A stretch of 37,613 bases of DNA, from the NCBI GenBank assembly GCA_005881715.1, contig VBEE01000048.1:1-37613 (forward strand), given 5' to 3'. Under the pieces are notes generated by a model, which saw only the letters and a program-made list of their open reading frames with translations, had not been told where the DNA came from and made no database searches. The position numbers and the translations under genes were made by a program. The DNA comes from Chloroflexota bacterium (lineage in GTDB: Bacteria > Chloroflexota > Dormibacteria > CF-121). Below, piece by piece: positions 7,069-14,673 of the stretch. Each line of letters begins with the position of its first letter. The stretch's first letter is position 1.

Positions 7069-8355
7069 TTGACCGCAACGTTTGCTGACCTGGGCCTGAG
7101 TGCCCGCTTACTCAACGCGCTCGCCCGCAATTCGATCGAAACCCCCGTGACCGTCCAGGTCGAGGCCATTCCGCCGCTACGGCTCGGCCGCGATGTGGTG
7201 ATCCAGGCGCCCACCGGGTCCGGGAAGACGCTGGCCTTCATCCTTCCGCTGGTGGAACGGCTGCTGGCGGTGAACGGGCCGGGGCCGCGTGCGCTCGTTG
7301 TTACCCCGACTCGGGAGCTGGCGATCCAGGTGGAGCGGGTCTTCCAATCACTCAGCACGGAGTTGAAATCCGCACTGGTTTACGGCGGCGTCGGATACGC
7401 CACGCAGGAGCAGGCGCTACGGAATGGGGTGGACCTCGTGATCGGCACCCCCGGCCGAATCCTCGATATGGTATCTCGTCGCCGGCTCTCCCTGAGTCGC
7501 GTCCAGCTGCTCGTCCTCGATGAAGGCGATGAGATGCTGGATGCCGGCTTTGCGCCCGATGTCGAGCGCATCATCGAGCTAACCTACCAACCCCAAATTG
7601 TGCTGGCCTCGGCTACCATGCCCGACTGGGTCACCCGCATGATCCAACGACACCTCGATGACCCGGTCCGGATTTCGATTGCCGGTCCTGCCGAGGAGGC
7701 GCTCGAGCACGGGCTGCTTCGCGTGACCCGGCCGGAAAAGCTTCGGACACTGAGCCGGCTGCTTCGCAACCATCGGGGTTCGGCCATCGTCTTCGGCCGG
7801 ACCAAATACGGTGTGCGAAAGTTGAGCCGCGACCTCCGCAACCTGGGCCACGACAGCGCGGACCTGCAGGGCAATCTCTCCCAGAACGTTCGTGATCGAA
7901 CGATGGACGCCTTTCGTGGGCTGCGCACGAATGTGCTGGTGGCCACGAATGTGGCCGCGCGCGGCCTCGACATCAGCCATGTGGACCTGGTGATCAACTA
8001 CGACCTCCCGGACTCGCCCCAGTGGCTGACCCACCGCGTCGGACGCACCGCGCGCATGGGTGTCAAGGGTCGGGCACTGACCTTTCTCACCCCTGAGGAT
8101 GAACCGGCCTGGCGAATGTTGCGCCGCCAGGGTGCGCCGGCCCTACCCGAGCTCGACGTCAAGCATCTGCTGAGCGAAGGCGACTGGCGCTACGTCGCCG
8201 CATCCCTTACCGAAGCTCGGCCAAACGGCCACGGCCGGGGGGACATCGCGCGGAGTGACACCCGGCGGAGCGAGCCGTGGAACCGCCGTCGCCGCCGTCC
8301 GCGGGGACGGCGACCGAATCCTTCCGATCAGCATCGGGCATCGGCCGGAGGCTAA
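7069..8355 (+). CDS. DEAD-box-type ATP-dependent RNA helicase with DEGD motif
   Basis: The product has 428 residues from a TTG start with GAGGAG about 10 bases upstream. Motifs in order: Q-motif region (FADLGLSARLLNAL), Walker A APTGSGKT (47-54), PTREL (80-84), TPGR (127-130), motif II DEGD (151-154), SAT (181-183), a helicase C domain with VAARGLD (295-301), and motif VI HRVGRTARMG (322-331). A short basic Arg-rich tail (WNRRRRRPRGRRPNP) ends the protein, as in many RNA-binding DEAD helicases. Two departures are visible: Gly for Ala in motif II, and Ala for Gly in motif VI (GRTAR rather than GRTGR). Likely role: RNA remodelling in ribosome assembly or cold response. About 220 bases upstream lack a gene and hold no promoter I would defend. 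Confidence 0.92.
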   Translation: MTATFADLGLSARLLNALARNSIETPVTVQVEAIPPLRLGRDVVIQAPTGSGKTLAFILPLVERLLAVNGPGPRALVVTPTRELAIQVERVFQSLSTELKSALVYGGVGYATQEQALRNGVDLVIGTPGRILDMVSRRRLSLSRVQLLVLDEGDEMLDAGFAPDVERIIELTYQPQIVLASATMPDWVTRMIQRHLDDPVRISIAGPAEEALEHGLLRVTRPEKLRTLSRLLRNHRGSAIVFGRTKYGVRKLSRDLRNLGHDSADLQGNLSQNVRDRTMDAFRGLRTNVLVATNVAARGLDISHVDLVINYDLPDSPQWLTHRVGRTARMGVKGRALTFLTPEDEPAWRMLRRQGAPALPELDVKHLLSEGDWRYVAASLTEARPNGHGRGDIARSDTRRSEPWNRRRRRPRGRRPNPSDQHRASAGG

Positions 8356-8393
8356 TCTAGGCAAGGGACATCCATCTGAAACGGGGTGAGCCG

Positions 8394-10268
8394 ATGGCAA
8401 AGAGTTCCGTAACCGAGGTCCGAACGACCCAGGGCTTCGACTTCATCCGGGAGCTCGGGCAACAGCTGCGGGTCGACAGCATTCGATCGAGCACGACGGC
8501 CGGCTCCGGCCATCCCACCTCATCGATGTCCGCCGCCGACCTGATGGCGGTGCTCATCACGCGGTACTTCCTGTATGACTGGAACGACCCGCGACAGCCG
8601 AACAACGACCACCTCATCTTCTCCAAAGGCCACGCGTCGCCGCTGCTTTACGCGATCTTCAAGGCGGTGGGCGTCATCACCGACGATGAGATGCTGACCT
8701 TTCGCAAGTTCGGGTCGCGCCTGCAAGGCCATCCCACGCCGGCGCTGCCCTGGGTCGATGTCGCCACGGGCTCCCTGGGACAAGGGCTGCCGATCGCGGT
8801 GGGCGTGGCCCTCGCCGGCCGCAAACTGGATCAGCTGCCATACCATGTGTGGACGCTCACGGGCGACAGCGAGCTGACGGAGGGCTCCATCTGGGAGGGA
8901 CTCGACAAGGCGGGCTACTACGGCCTGGCGAATTTCACGGCGATCTTCGATATCAACCGGCTGGGTCAGCGGGGCCCAACCGAATATGAGTGGGAGACCG
9001 ACCACTATCGCGATCGGGTCCAGGCGTTCGGTTGCCGCGCCATCGTGATTGACGGCCACGACCTGGAGCAGGTCGATCAAGCGCTGGCGCAGGCGCGTGA
9101 GGCCACCGGTAAGCCGACGGTCGTGATCGCGCGCACGGTGAAGGGCAAGGGCTTTCGCGAAATCGAGAACAAAGACGGCTGGCATGGCAAGGCGTTGCCC
9201 TCCGATATGGCGGAGCGCGCCATTGCCGAGCTGGGCGGCGTCCGCCACCTCCGGATCGACGGGCTGAAGCCAGAGCCCGGCGAGCCGGCCATCAAGGACG
9301 GCAACGTGACCGTCACGCTTCCTACCTATAAGAAAGGGGACAAGGTGGCGACCCGCAAAGCCTATGGCGATGCACTCAAAGCCCTGGGGGCGCGACCGAC
9401 GGTGGTGGCGATGGATGGAGAGGTGAGCAACTCCACCTTCGCCGAGGAATTCGCCAAGGCCTATCCGGAGCGTTACTTCGAGATGTTCATCGCCGAGCAG
9501 CAGCTGGTCGCGACCGCCGTCGGGATGAGCGTGCGGCATTACATCCCCTTCGCATCGACCTTTGCCGCCTTTCTTTCGCGGGCGTATGACTTCATTCGGA
9601 TGGCGGCGATCTCCGAAGCCAACATCCGCCTTTGCGGTTCACACGCCGGCGTGGAGATCGGTGAAGACGGACCATCGCAGATGGCGCTCGAGGACCTGGC
9701 GGCGATGCGGGCGGTGCATGGCTCGACCGTGCTCTATCCGTCGGATGCCACATCGACCGCCCTGCTGGTGAAAGCCATGGCTGATCAACAGGGCATCAGC
9801 TACATCCGTACAACCAGGGGCGCTTATCCGGTGCTCTACGAGGACGGCGCCGAATTCCACATTGGCGGCTCAAAGCTCGTTCGCAGCGATCCCAACGACC
9901 GGGTGACCCTGATCGGCGCCGGCGTGACGCTGCACAACTGTCTGGCGGCCGCCGACGACCTGGAACGCGAAGGCATCAAGAGCCGCGTGATCGACCTCTA
10001 CAGCGTCAAGCCAGTCGACCGCAAGACCCTGCAGGAGGCGGCGGCACTCACGCGCGGCCGGATGATCGTCGTTGAAGATCACTATCCCGAGGGAGGACTG
10101 GGCGCCGCCGTGATGGAGGCTCTGGCGGCGGATATGGATCCTCCGCGCATCGTGCATCTTGCGGTCCGGCATCTTCCCGGATCGGGCAAGCCGGCGGAGT
10201 TGATGGACAAGGCGGAGATTTCAGCCCGGCATATCGTGGCGGCGGCCAAGCGACTCTATGGGTTATAG
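8394..10268 (+). CDS. tkt: Transketolase (single-chain)
   Basis: The product has 624 residues. It transfers two-carbon ketol units between sugar phosphates using thiamine diphosphate. Visible features: GSGHP (H40) and KGHASP (H80) of the cofactor/substrate site, the TPP-binding motif here GDSE (157-160) followed by N188 in DINRLGQRGP, the second domain with FAEEFAKAYPERYFEMFIAEQQ (the catalytic Glu region), and a C-terminal domain with GRMIVVEDHYPEGGLG. The length and INRLGQ stretch resemble the animal-like/long single-chain transketolases. The usual GDG is GDS, a substitution I recall in some members of this subclass. The ATG follows GGGGTGA. Dodecin begins 10 bases downstream and probably shares the transcript. 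Confidence 0.93.
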   Translation: MAKSSVTEVRTTQGFDFIRELGQQLRVDSIRSSTTAGSGHPTSSMSAADLMAVLITRYFLYDWNDPRQPNNDHLIFSKGHASPLLYAIFKAVGVITDDEMLTFRKFGSRLQGHPTPALPWVDVATGSLGQGLPIAVGVALAGRKLDQLPYHVWTLTGDSELTEGSIWEGLDKAGYYGLANFTAIFDINRLGQRGPTEYEWETDHYRDRVQAFGCRAIVIDGHDLEQVDQALAQAREATGKPTVVIARTVKGKGFREIENKDGWHGKALPSDMAERAIAELGGVRHLRIDGLKPEPGEPAIKDGNVTVTLPTYKKGDKVATRKAYGDALKALGARPTVVAMDGEVSNSTFAEEFAKAYPERYFEMFIAEQQLVATAVGMSVRHYIPFASTFAAFLSRAYDFIRMAAISEANIRLCGSHAGVEIGEDGPSQMALEDLAAMRAVHGSTVLYPSDATSTALLVKAMADQQGISYIRTTRGAYPVLYEDGAEFHIGGSKLVRSDPNDRVTLIGAGVTLHNCLAAADDLEREGIKSRVIDLYSVKPVDRKTLQEAAALTRGRMIVVEDHYPEGGLGAAVMEALAADMDPPRIVHLAVRHLPGSGKPAELMDKAEISARHIVAAAKRLYGL

Positions 10269-10277
10269 GAGGCAGGT

Positions 10278-10511
10278 ATGGCAGTTCTGAAAATCCTCGA
10301 GCTGGTGGGGACCTCGAAGCAGAGTTGGAGTGATGCGGCACGCGAGGCCGTCAACGAGGCCGCGAAAACGGTTCGCGGGATCGAGACAGTCGAGGTCGCG
10401 CAGTCAAAGGCTGTCGTCCAGAACAACAAGCTCACGGAGTACCAGGTGCTGGTCCGCATCGGATTCCGAATCGAGGGAGCCGCCAGCACCTCGTCCAGAA
10501 AGAAGGTGTAA
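10278..10511 (+). CDS. Dodecin family flavin-binding/storage protein
   Basis: The product has 77 residues behind AGGAGG. It shows the dodecin order: KILELVGTSKQSWSDAA (strand and helix), EAAKTVRGIETVEV, EYQVLVRIGFRIEG. Dodecins form hollow dodecamers that bind flavins or CoA. The position of the flavin-stacking Trp known from Halobacterium and Thermus dodecins (in the NVVWAEV/HLDWFEV region) is Thr here (GIETVEV), while the Gln in EYQV is kept. Ligand affinity may therefore differ. Many bacterial dodecins with the SWEDA-type helix lack this Trp. It is coupled to the transketolase gene by a 9-base gap. Confidence 0.9.
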   Translation: MAVLKILELVGTSKQSWSDAAREAVNEAAKTVRGIETVEVAQSKAVVQNNKLTEYQVLVRIGFRIEGAASTSSRKKV

Positions 10512-10527
10512 CCGGGCGGCGGACCGC

Positions 10528-11352
10528 ATGTTCCGACGACTGTTTGGCTCCGGTGCCCGGGCGCGCGTCTTTCTCCGGCCGGGCGCCACCCTTTCGACGG
10601 AGGTGTTGCGGGCCCACCGTGCGCGCCACACCCCGGCGCTTCGCGAGCGCCGGGCGGGCCAGACCACGAACTTCATCGTCTTCAGTGACGGCACGGCGAA
10701 CGGCGATGCCGCGGCGCAGGCGATGCTGGCCAGCGCCGAAGGCGACTTTCAGGCCACTCAGCAATGGTTCGGCGGACTGACGCCACCGAACCTTCCCTTC
10801 TACGTATACGCCGATCCGAACGCCGGCGGCGCCTACCACCTGAGCTGCGCCGGCACCGATGTGCACGTGCTTTCCGACTCCGCGCTTGCCCCTGGGTTCT
10901 TGACAGCTGAGATCGTCGAAGTGTTTGAAGCCGCGCTCAACAATGGCTGGGACTGCGGCGTCACCAACGGCGAATCTCTCTCCCGGGTGCTGGCTTTCGA
11001 CCGTCATCCGGAGATCGCCGGCGACTTCAATCAGACCGAGCAGGATTGGTGGGCGTCCGGGCACCCCGACCACGTCAACGACAACTCGGCTGGTGACACC
11101 GACCAGCTCGCATCGGGTTGTGGCGACCTCTTCCTCTATTACCTGCACTCGCAGTTGACCTTCGACTGGCCGTCGATCTGTTCGGCCGGCGGCCCCGCGT
11201 TGGGCGCCTGCTACCGGTCGCTAACCGGCTACGATCCCGCGCAAGGCTTCCGCGACTTCATCGCCGCGCTGAGCACCATCGACCAGGGCGGAACCCTGGC
11301 CCTCCCGCCGTCGGGAAATCCCTTCCCGGTCAAGACCTCACGAACTCAGTAG
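10528..11352 (+). CDS. Unknown protein, conserved-looking C-terminal domain
   Basis: The product has 274 residues from ATG 10528; the longer upstream reading crosses dodecin in another frame and is rejected. No signal peptide or membrane helix is visible; the first 45 residues are Arg-rich. From about residue 50 there is a domain beginning NFIVFSDGTANGDAAAQAM. It includes FYVYADPNAGGAYH, the stretch EIVEVFEAALNNGWDCGVTN then GESLSRVLA, and SGCGDLFLYYLHSQLTF. I recall similar sequences from Ktedonobacteria and Actinobacteria as unannotated proteins. Some read like inactive or cryptic metallopeptidases (E-V-x-E-x-F), but no HExxH is present. It ends 7 bases inside the convergent zincin gene. 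Confidence 0.72.
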   Translation: MFRRLFGSGARARVFLRPGATLSTEVLRAHRARHTPALRERRAGQTTNFIVFSDGTANGDAAAQAMLASAEGDFQATQQWFGGLTPPNLPFYVYADPNAGGAYHLSCAGTDVHVLSDSALAPGFLTAEIVEVFEAALNNGWDCGVTNGESLSRVLAFDRHPEIAGDFNQTEQDWWASGHPDHVNDNSAGDTDQLASGCGDLFLYYLHSQLTFDWPSICSAGGPALGACYRSLTGYDPAQGFRDFIAALSTIDQGGTLALPPSGNPFPVKTSRTQ

Positions 11353-12059
11353 GGGAGCTCGTCCTCCTCCATCCCGAAGTGGTGGCCGATCTCGTGCCGC
11401 ATCGTTTCCTGCACCTCGCGTTCCAGCTCGCGCTCATCGGCGGCGACGTTCTCGTGGTTGCGCTGATAGAGCACGATTCGCTCCGGGAGCCCGTGCTCGA
11501 GCACGGTGGCGCCCTCGTAAAGCCCGAGGAGGTCGGGGTCCTCGCCCTCGCGGACCGCGTCGAGATCGGGCAGGTCGTCGACCACGATCATCGTGTTGGA
11601 CATCTTCGCCTGGAACTCGTCCGGCACCCCGGCCAGCGCCATCTCGGCGAGCCGGGCGAACCGGTCGCGCGTGACCCGATGGGGGACGACGAAGCGACCG
11701 CGATCGAGGGAGGCCGCCCGTCGAAACGCGGGCATCGCATCGTTACGTTTCAGCCAGATCCGGAGCCGCCCCAACAGGTTCCACGTCGCTGCATCCTCGT
11801 CGCGGTCGAGCGCCCGCTGGGCAGAATCCGCCGCCGCGGGCATATCACCGGCGCGGTAGGCGAGCCGGGCGGCCAGCCGGAGCCATCCGCTGTCTTGCGG
11901 TGGCTGCCGGGCCTGCAGCTCGCTCAGCGCGTCGTGAAACCTTTCCGCGATCGTTTCGATCGCGCCATCCACGTCACCGTCGCGAGCCTGTTGTAATCCC
12001 TTCACCACCCGGTCCTTGAGCCGCGGACGGCCACCGGAAAACCATCGGCTAAGCGGCAT
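11346..12059 (-). CDS. TPR-like plus zincin-like metallopeptidase (type 1 family)
   Basis: The product has 237 residues. Residues about 20-110 are helical with TPR-like units (AARLAYRAGDMPAAADSAQRAL, NLLGRLRIWLKRNDAMPAF). The C-terminal half matches the small zincin-like metallopeptidase family (Pfam Zincin_1): PDLLGLYEG, RIVLYQRN, and the terminal zinc motif HEIGHHFGMEEDEL with H222, E223 and H226. The first His-Glu and second His bind zinc and activate water; the glutamates further along are also conserved in this family. ATG 12059 is chosen (GGTGGG 7 bases upstream); a GTG at 12071 is an alternative. Cytoplasmic, no signal peptide. Substrate unknown. Confidence 0.82.
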   Translation of the reverse strand: MPLSRWFSGGRPRLKDRVVKGLQQARDGDVDGAIETIAERFHDALSELQARQPPQDSGWLRLAARLAYRAGDMPAAADSAQRALDRDEDAATWNLLGRLRIWLKRNDAMPAFRRAASLDRGRFVVPHRVTRDRFARLAEMALAGVPDEFQAKMSNTMIVVDDLPDLDAVREGEDPDLLGLYEGATVLEHGLPERIVLYQRNHENVAADERELEREVQETMRHEIGHHFGMEEDELPY

Positions 12060-12114
12060 GGTGTCGCCCACCGGGAGCCTGCAAGCCTGTCTTCCGCACC
12101 CCGTTACATCGGCA

Positions 12115-12918
12115 ATGGGCCAGCAGACGGCGATGAACGCCCACGACTTCGAAAACCACGTGCTGAAGCGCTTGACCGCGCTGCGCCCGGGATGGACCGT
12201 GAGGAAAGGCCCGGAGCCGTTTCAGCTGACCATCCGCCGAGTGCGGGAAACGGACCTGCGCTTCAATCTCGACAGTTTCTACCAGCAGTATCGCGAGCAA
12301 CCGTCCGCCCTCGACCGGCTGTTCGCGGCCCGGCTCCGCCGGCTCGACCAGGAGTGCGACAGCGAGGCGCTCTTCGGGGCACCGCTGATTCTTCCGGTCC
12401 TGCGGCCGGCGAGTTTTCTGGATTCGGCGGGCGGCCCGGTGGTGTATCGCCGGATGCTGACCGACATGGTCGTCACCTACGCGGCCCACTATGCGCAGGG
12501 AATGCGCTATCTGCTGCCGCAGGACCTGGCGGCCTGGAACGTCGGACGGGACCACGTCGAGGTGATCGCCCTCACCAACCTGGCCCTGATGTTCCGCAAC
12601 GGGATGAAGTTCACCGGCCTGGAAACCGACAAAAACGGGCGGCCCCGGATGCTGATGCTGAGCTACGTCGATCCGCGGCCCTACGGCGCGGCCCTCATGC
12701 TGCTGCCCGAGGTCTGGGCCTGGCTGGAGGAGATGCTGGAGGACGTACCAGTGGTCGGAGTCCCCGAACGCGGGTCGCTGATCGCCGCCGGCCAGCAGGC
12801 GCAGTTGCTGGGCCGGTTGCGGCACGACGTCCAGGAGCGTCATCGGGAGGCGGCCATCCCGGTGTCCGACCATCTCTTCTGCGTGGAGAACGGTCGCATT
12901 CGGCAGTACGCGCGCTAG
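12115..12918 (+). CDS. DUF1444 (YtpQ-like) family protein
   Basis: The product has 267 residues from ATG 12115; ATG 12133 (MNAHDFENHV) is equally possible, as neither has a strong ribosome site. The order FENHVLKRL, then a central LILPVLRPASFLD stretch, an AHYAQGMRYLLPQDL stretch, VIALTNLALMF, and a C-terminal SDHLFCVENGRIRQY follows the layout of Bacillus YtpQ/DUF1444: conserved P-V-I-R and L-G-x-x-Y-R-L-I blocks and a closing hydrophobic-Y-x-x-G segment. No membrane helix. Biochemical function unknown. It diverges from the zincin gene across about 55 bases. Confidence 0.7.
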   Translation: MGQQTAMNAHDFENHVLKRLTALRPGWTVRKGPEPFQLTIRRVRETDLRFNLDSFYQQYREQPSALDRLFAARLRRLDQECDSEALFGAPLILPVLRPASFLDSAGGPVVYRRMLTDMVVTYAAHYAQGMRYLLPQDLAAWNVGRDHVEVIALTNLALMFRNGMKFTGLETDKNGRPRMLMLSYVDPRPYGAALMLLPEVWAWLEEMLEDVPVVGVPERGSLIAAGQQAQLLGRLRHDVQERHREAAIPVSDHLFCVENGRIRQYAR

Positions 12919-12943
12919 TCGAACCGGCGGCGTACCGGCGCCA

Positions 12944-13609
12944 CTAGGGATATCCGCCGTAGCCCGGGTGTGGGTCGGGGTGGAGCCGCGGCCGGAGCAG
13001 GATGGCCATGATGAGGCCGGTGACGAAGCCGCCGACATGGGCGAAGAACGCGACCCCGCCCCCGATGACGCCCAGGTTCAGGAAGGCATTGAGGGCCTGC
13101 AGGGCGATCCAATAGCCGATGAATACGTAGGCCGACAGCGTGACGAAGAAGATGGGGACGATAAATGTCAATACACGCGCCCTGGGGAAGTAGAGGACGT
13201 AGGCGGCCAGGAGGCCCGAGATGGCGCCGCTCGCTCCCAGCATGGGGACGGTGGACGTCGGCGTGATGAATACCTGGAGCAGGCTGCCGCCGATTCCCGC
13301 CGCGAAATAGATGATCAGGAACTTGATCTCTCCGACTCGGTCCTCGACGTTGTTCCCGAAGATCCACAAAAAGAGCATGTTGCCGGCGACGTGCAACAAA
13401 TTGGCGTGCAGGAACAACGAGGTGATCAGGGTGCCAAGATGACGCCCGCCTGAGATATCGGCCGGGATGACGGCATATTGCGCGATGGCATTCTCATCCA
13501 TCACCGGGTTCTGCGCCAGGTAAAAGTAAACCGCGAAATTGATCAGGATCAGCCCCCAGGTCAGCAGCGAGGGGCGACGGGTCGGGTTGTAATCGCGAAT
13601 CGGGATCAC
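12944..13609 (-). CDS. Rhomboid family intramembrane serine protease
   Basis: The product has 221 residues. The GTG start at 13609 overlaps the stop of the upstream aldolase gene as GTGA, which indicates translational coupling. Six hydrophobic segments are present. Rhomboid landmarks: HANLLHVAGNM (68-78, the His and Asn of the oxyanion region), the catalytic Ser motif GASG (S127), and the catalytic His in AHVGG (H191). Rhomboids cut transmembrane helices of other proteins within the bilayer. The C-terminal tail is Pro/His/Gly-rich (PRLHPDPHPGYGGYP). All catalytic residues are kept, so it should be active. The partner aldolase suggests a shared transcript rather than a shared pathway. Confidence 0.92.
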   Translation of the reverse strand: MIPIRDYNPTRRPSLLTWGLILINFAVYFYLAQNPVMDENAIAQYAVIPADISGGRHLGTLITSLFLHANLLHVAGNMLFLWIFGNNVEDRVGEIKFLIIYFAAGIGGSLLQVFITPTSTVPMLGASGAISGLLAAYVLYFPRARVLTFIVPIFFVTLSAYVFIGYWIALQALNAFLNLGVIGGGVAFFAHVGGFVTGLIMAILLRPRLHPDPHPGYGGYP

Positions 13610-14514
13610 GAGGCAAGCGCGCGGGGCATCAACTGCGCCTCCTCGAGCAGGCGGTGAAGCTTGGGCCGGTCCCTGGCCGGCAGCGGTGGCAGGGGCGGCC
13701 TGGGGTCGCCGTGGTCGAAGCCGAGCATTTGAAGCGCGGCCTTTAATCCGGGCACGCCGTATCCTCGAGTCAAGGCCTCGCCCAGCGGTGCGATCGTCCG
13801 TTGCAGTTGGCGGGCCTCCTCGGCGCGGCCGCCAAACCAAGCCTTGCGGATGCCGGCGGTGGCGCTGGGCGCCAGGTTGGCCAGCGCGGCGATCGCGCCG
13901 TCCGCTCCGGCCGCCAGCGCGTCGACCATCTTTTCTCCGGCGCCGGCCAGCAATACGAAATCAGGCCCCAGCCGAGCGCGCAGCCCGGGCAGCCGGGCCA
14001 TGTCCCCCGAGGAGTCCTTGAGCCCGGCGATGTTGGGGTGGTCCGTCAGCCGCGTGATCCACTCGGCGCCCAGGTCGTAGCCCATGTGCACCGGCACGTT
14101 GTAGATGAGGATCGGAATTGGGCTGGCGTCGGCGACCGCATGGTAGTGGGCGCGCAGCGCGTCCGCGGTGAGCTGGGCCCGAAAGTACGAGGGCGCGATT
14201 ACCAGGGCGGCTTGCGCGCCCTCCGCCGCGGCTGCCCGCGTGCGCGCGATCGTCGCGCTGGTTGACTCGGCGCCGGTGCCGGCGATCAGGCGGAGCGGGG
14301 TGGGCAAGGTGGTCCGCACCGATCGAATCCACTCCAGCCGTTCCCCATCGCTGAGCTGGGCCGCTTCCCCGTTGGATCCCAGCGCCACCACGCCGTCGAG
14401 GCCCCCGTCCCGTAGGTGCTCGAGGAAGCGTGCGGGTGGCGGTCGCAGGGGGCCGTCCGGGGCAAACGCCGTCGCGATTGGCGGAAAGACGCCACGGAGC
14501 CAGGCCACGCCCAT
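13606..14514 (-). CDS. Dihydrodipicolinate synthase/4-hydroxy-2-oxoglutarate aldolase family
   Basis: The product has 302 residues, a class I aldolase TIM barrel of the DapA family. Visible: substrate-carboxylate loop GSNGE (46-50), catalytic Tyr in IYNVPVHMG (Y138), and the Schiff-base Lys in GLKDSSGD (K166). The loop GSNGE is more like 4-hydroxy-2-oxoglutarate/other 2-oxo-acid aldolases than the GTTGE of true DapA, and no other lysine-biosynthesis gene is nearby. A catabolic aldolase is therefore preferred, with moderate certainty. The start ATG 14514 faces the divergent binding-protein gene across 159 bases with no clear promoter boxes. Confidence 0.85.
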   Translation of the reverse strand: MGVAWLRGVFPPIATAFAPDGPLRPPPARFLEHLRDGGLDGVVALGSNGEAAQLSDGERLEWIRSVRTTLPTPLRLIAGTGAESTSATIARTRAAAAEGAQAALVIAPSYFRAQLTADALRAHYHAVADASPIPILIYNVPVHMGYDLGAEWITRLTDHPNIAGLKDSSGDMARLPGLRARLGPDFVLLAGAGEKMVDALAAGADGAIAALANLAPSATAGIRKAWFGGRAEEARQLQRTIAPLGEALTRGYGVPGLKAALQMLGFDHGDPRPPLPPLPARDRPKLHRLLEEAQLMPRALAS

Positions 14515-14673
14515 CTCGCGATTCTATGGACTGCGGGCGTCGGCACGTCGACGCGGCGCGTGACAGGTGAGGCCGCCGGTCAATGCTTGTTACCCCACCG
14601 TGACGGTATTGTCGCCGCCCACCGACTCGTCCCGATGAGCCTGTTAACAAACCGCTGATAGCCTCACAGCGAC

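Noticed and set aside
8520-9539. Minus-strand ORF of 339 codons in transketolase
   Set aside because: Antisense shadow of a well-supported transketolase.
11118-11996. Plus-strand ORF of 292 codons overlapping the zincin gene
   Set aside because: Antisense shadow; the minus strand carries the HEIGHH metallopeptidase motif.
12968-13453. Plus-strand ORF of 161 codons opposite the rhomboid gene
   Set aside because: Antisense shadow rich in Glu/Gly/Asp; the rhomboid frame has all catalytic residues.
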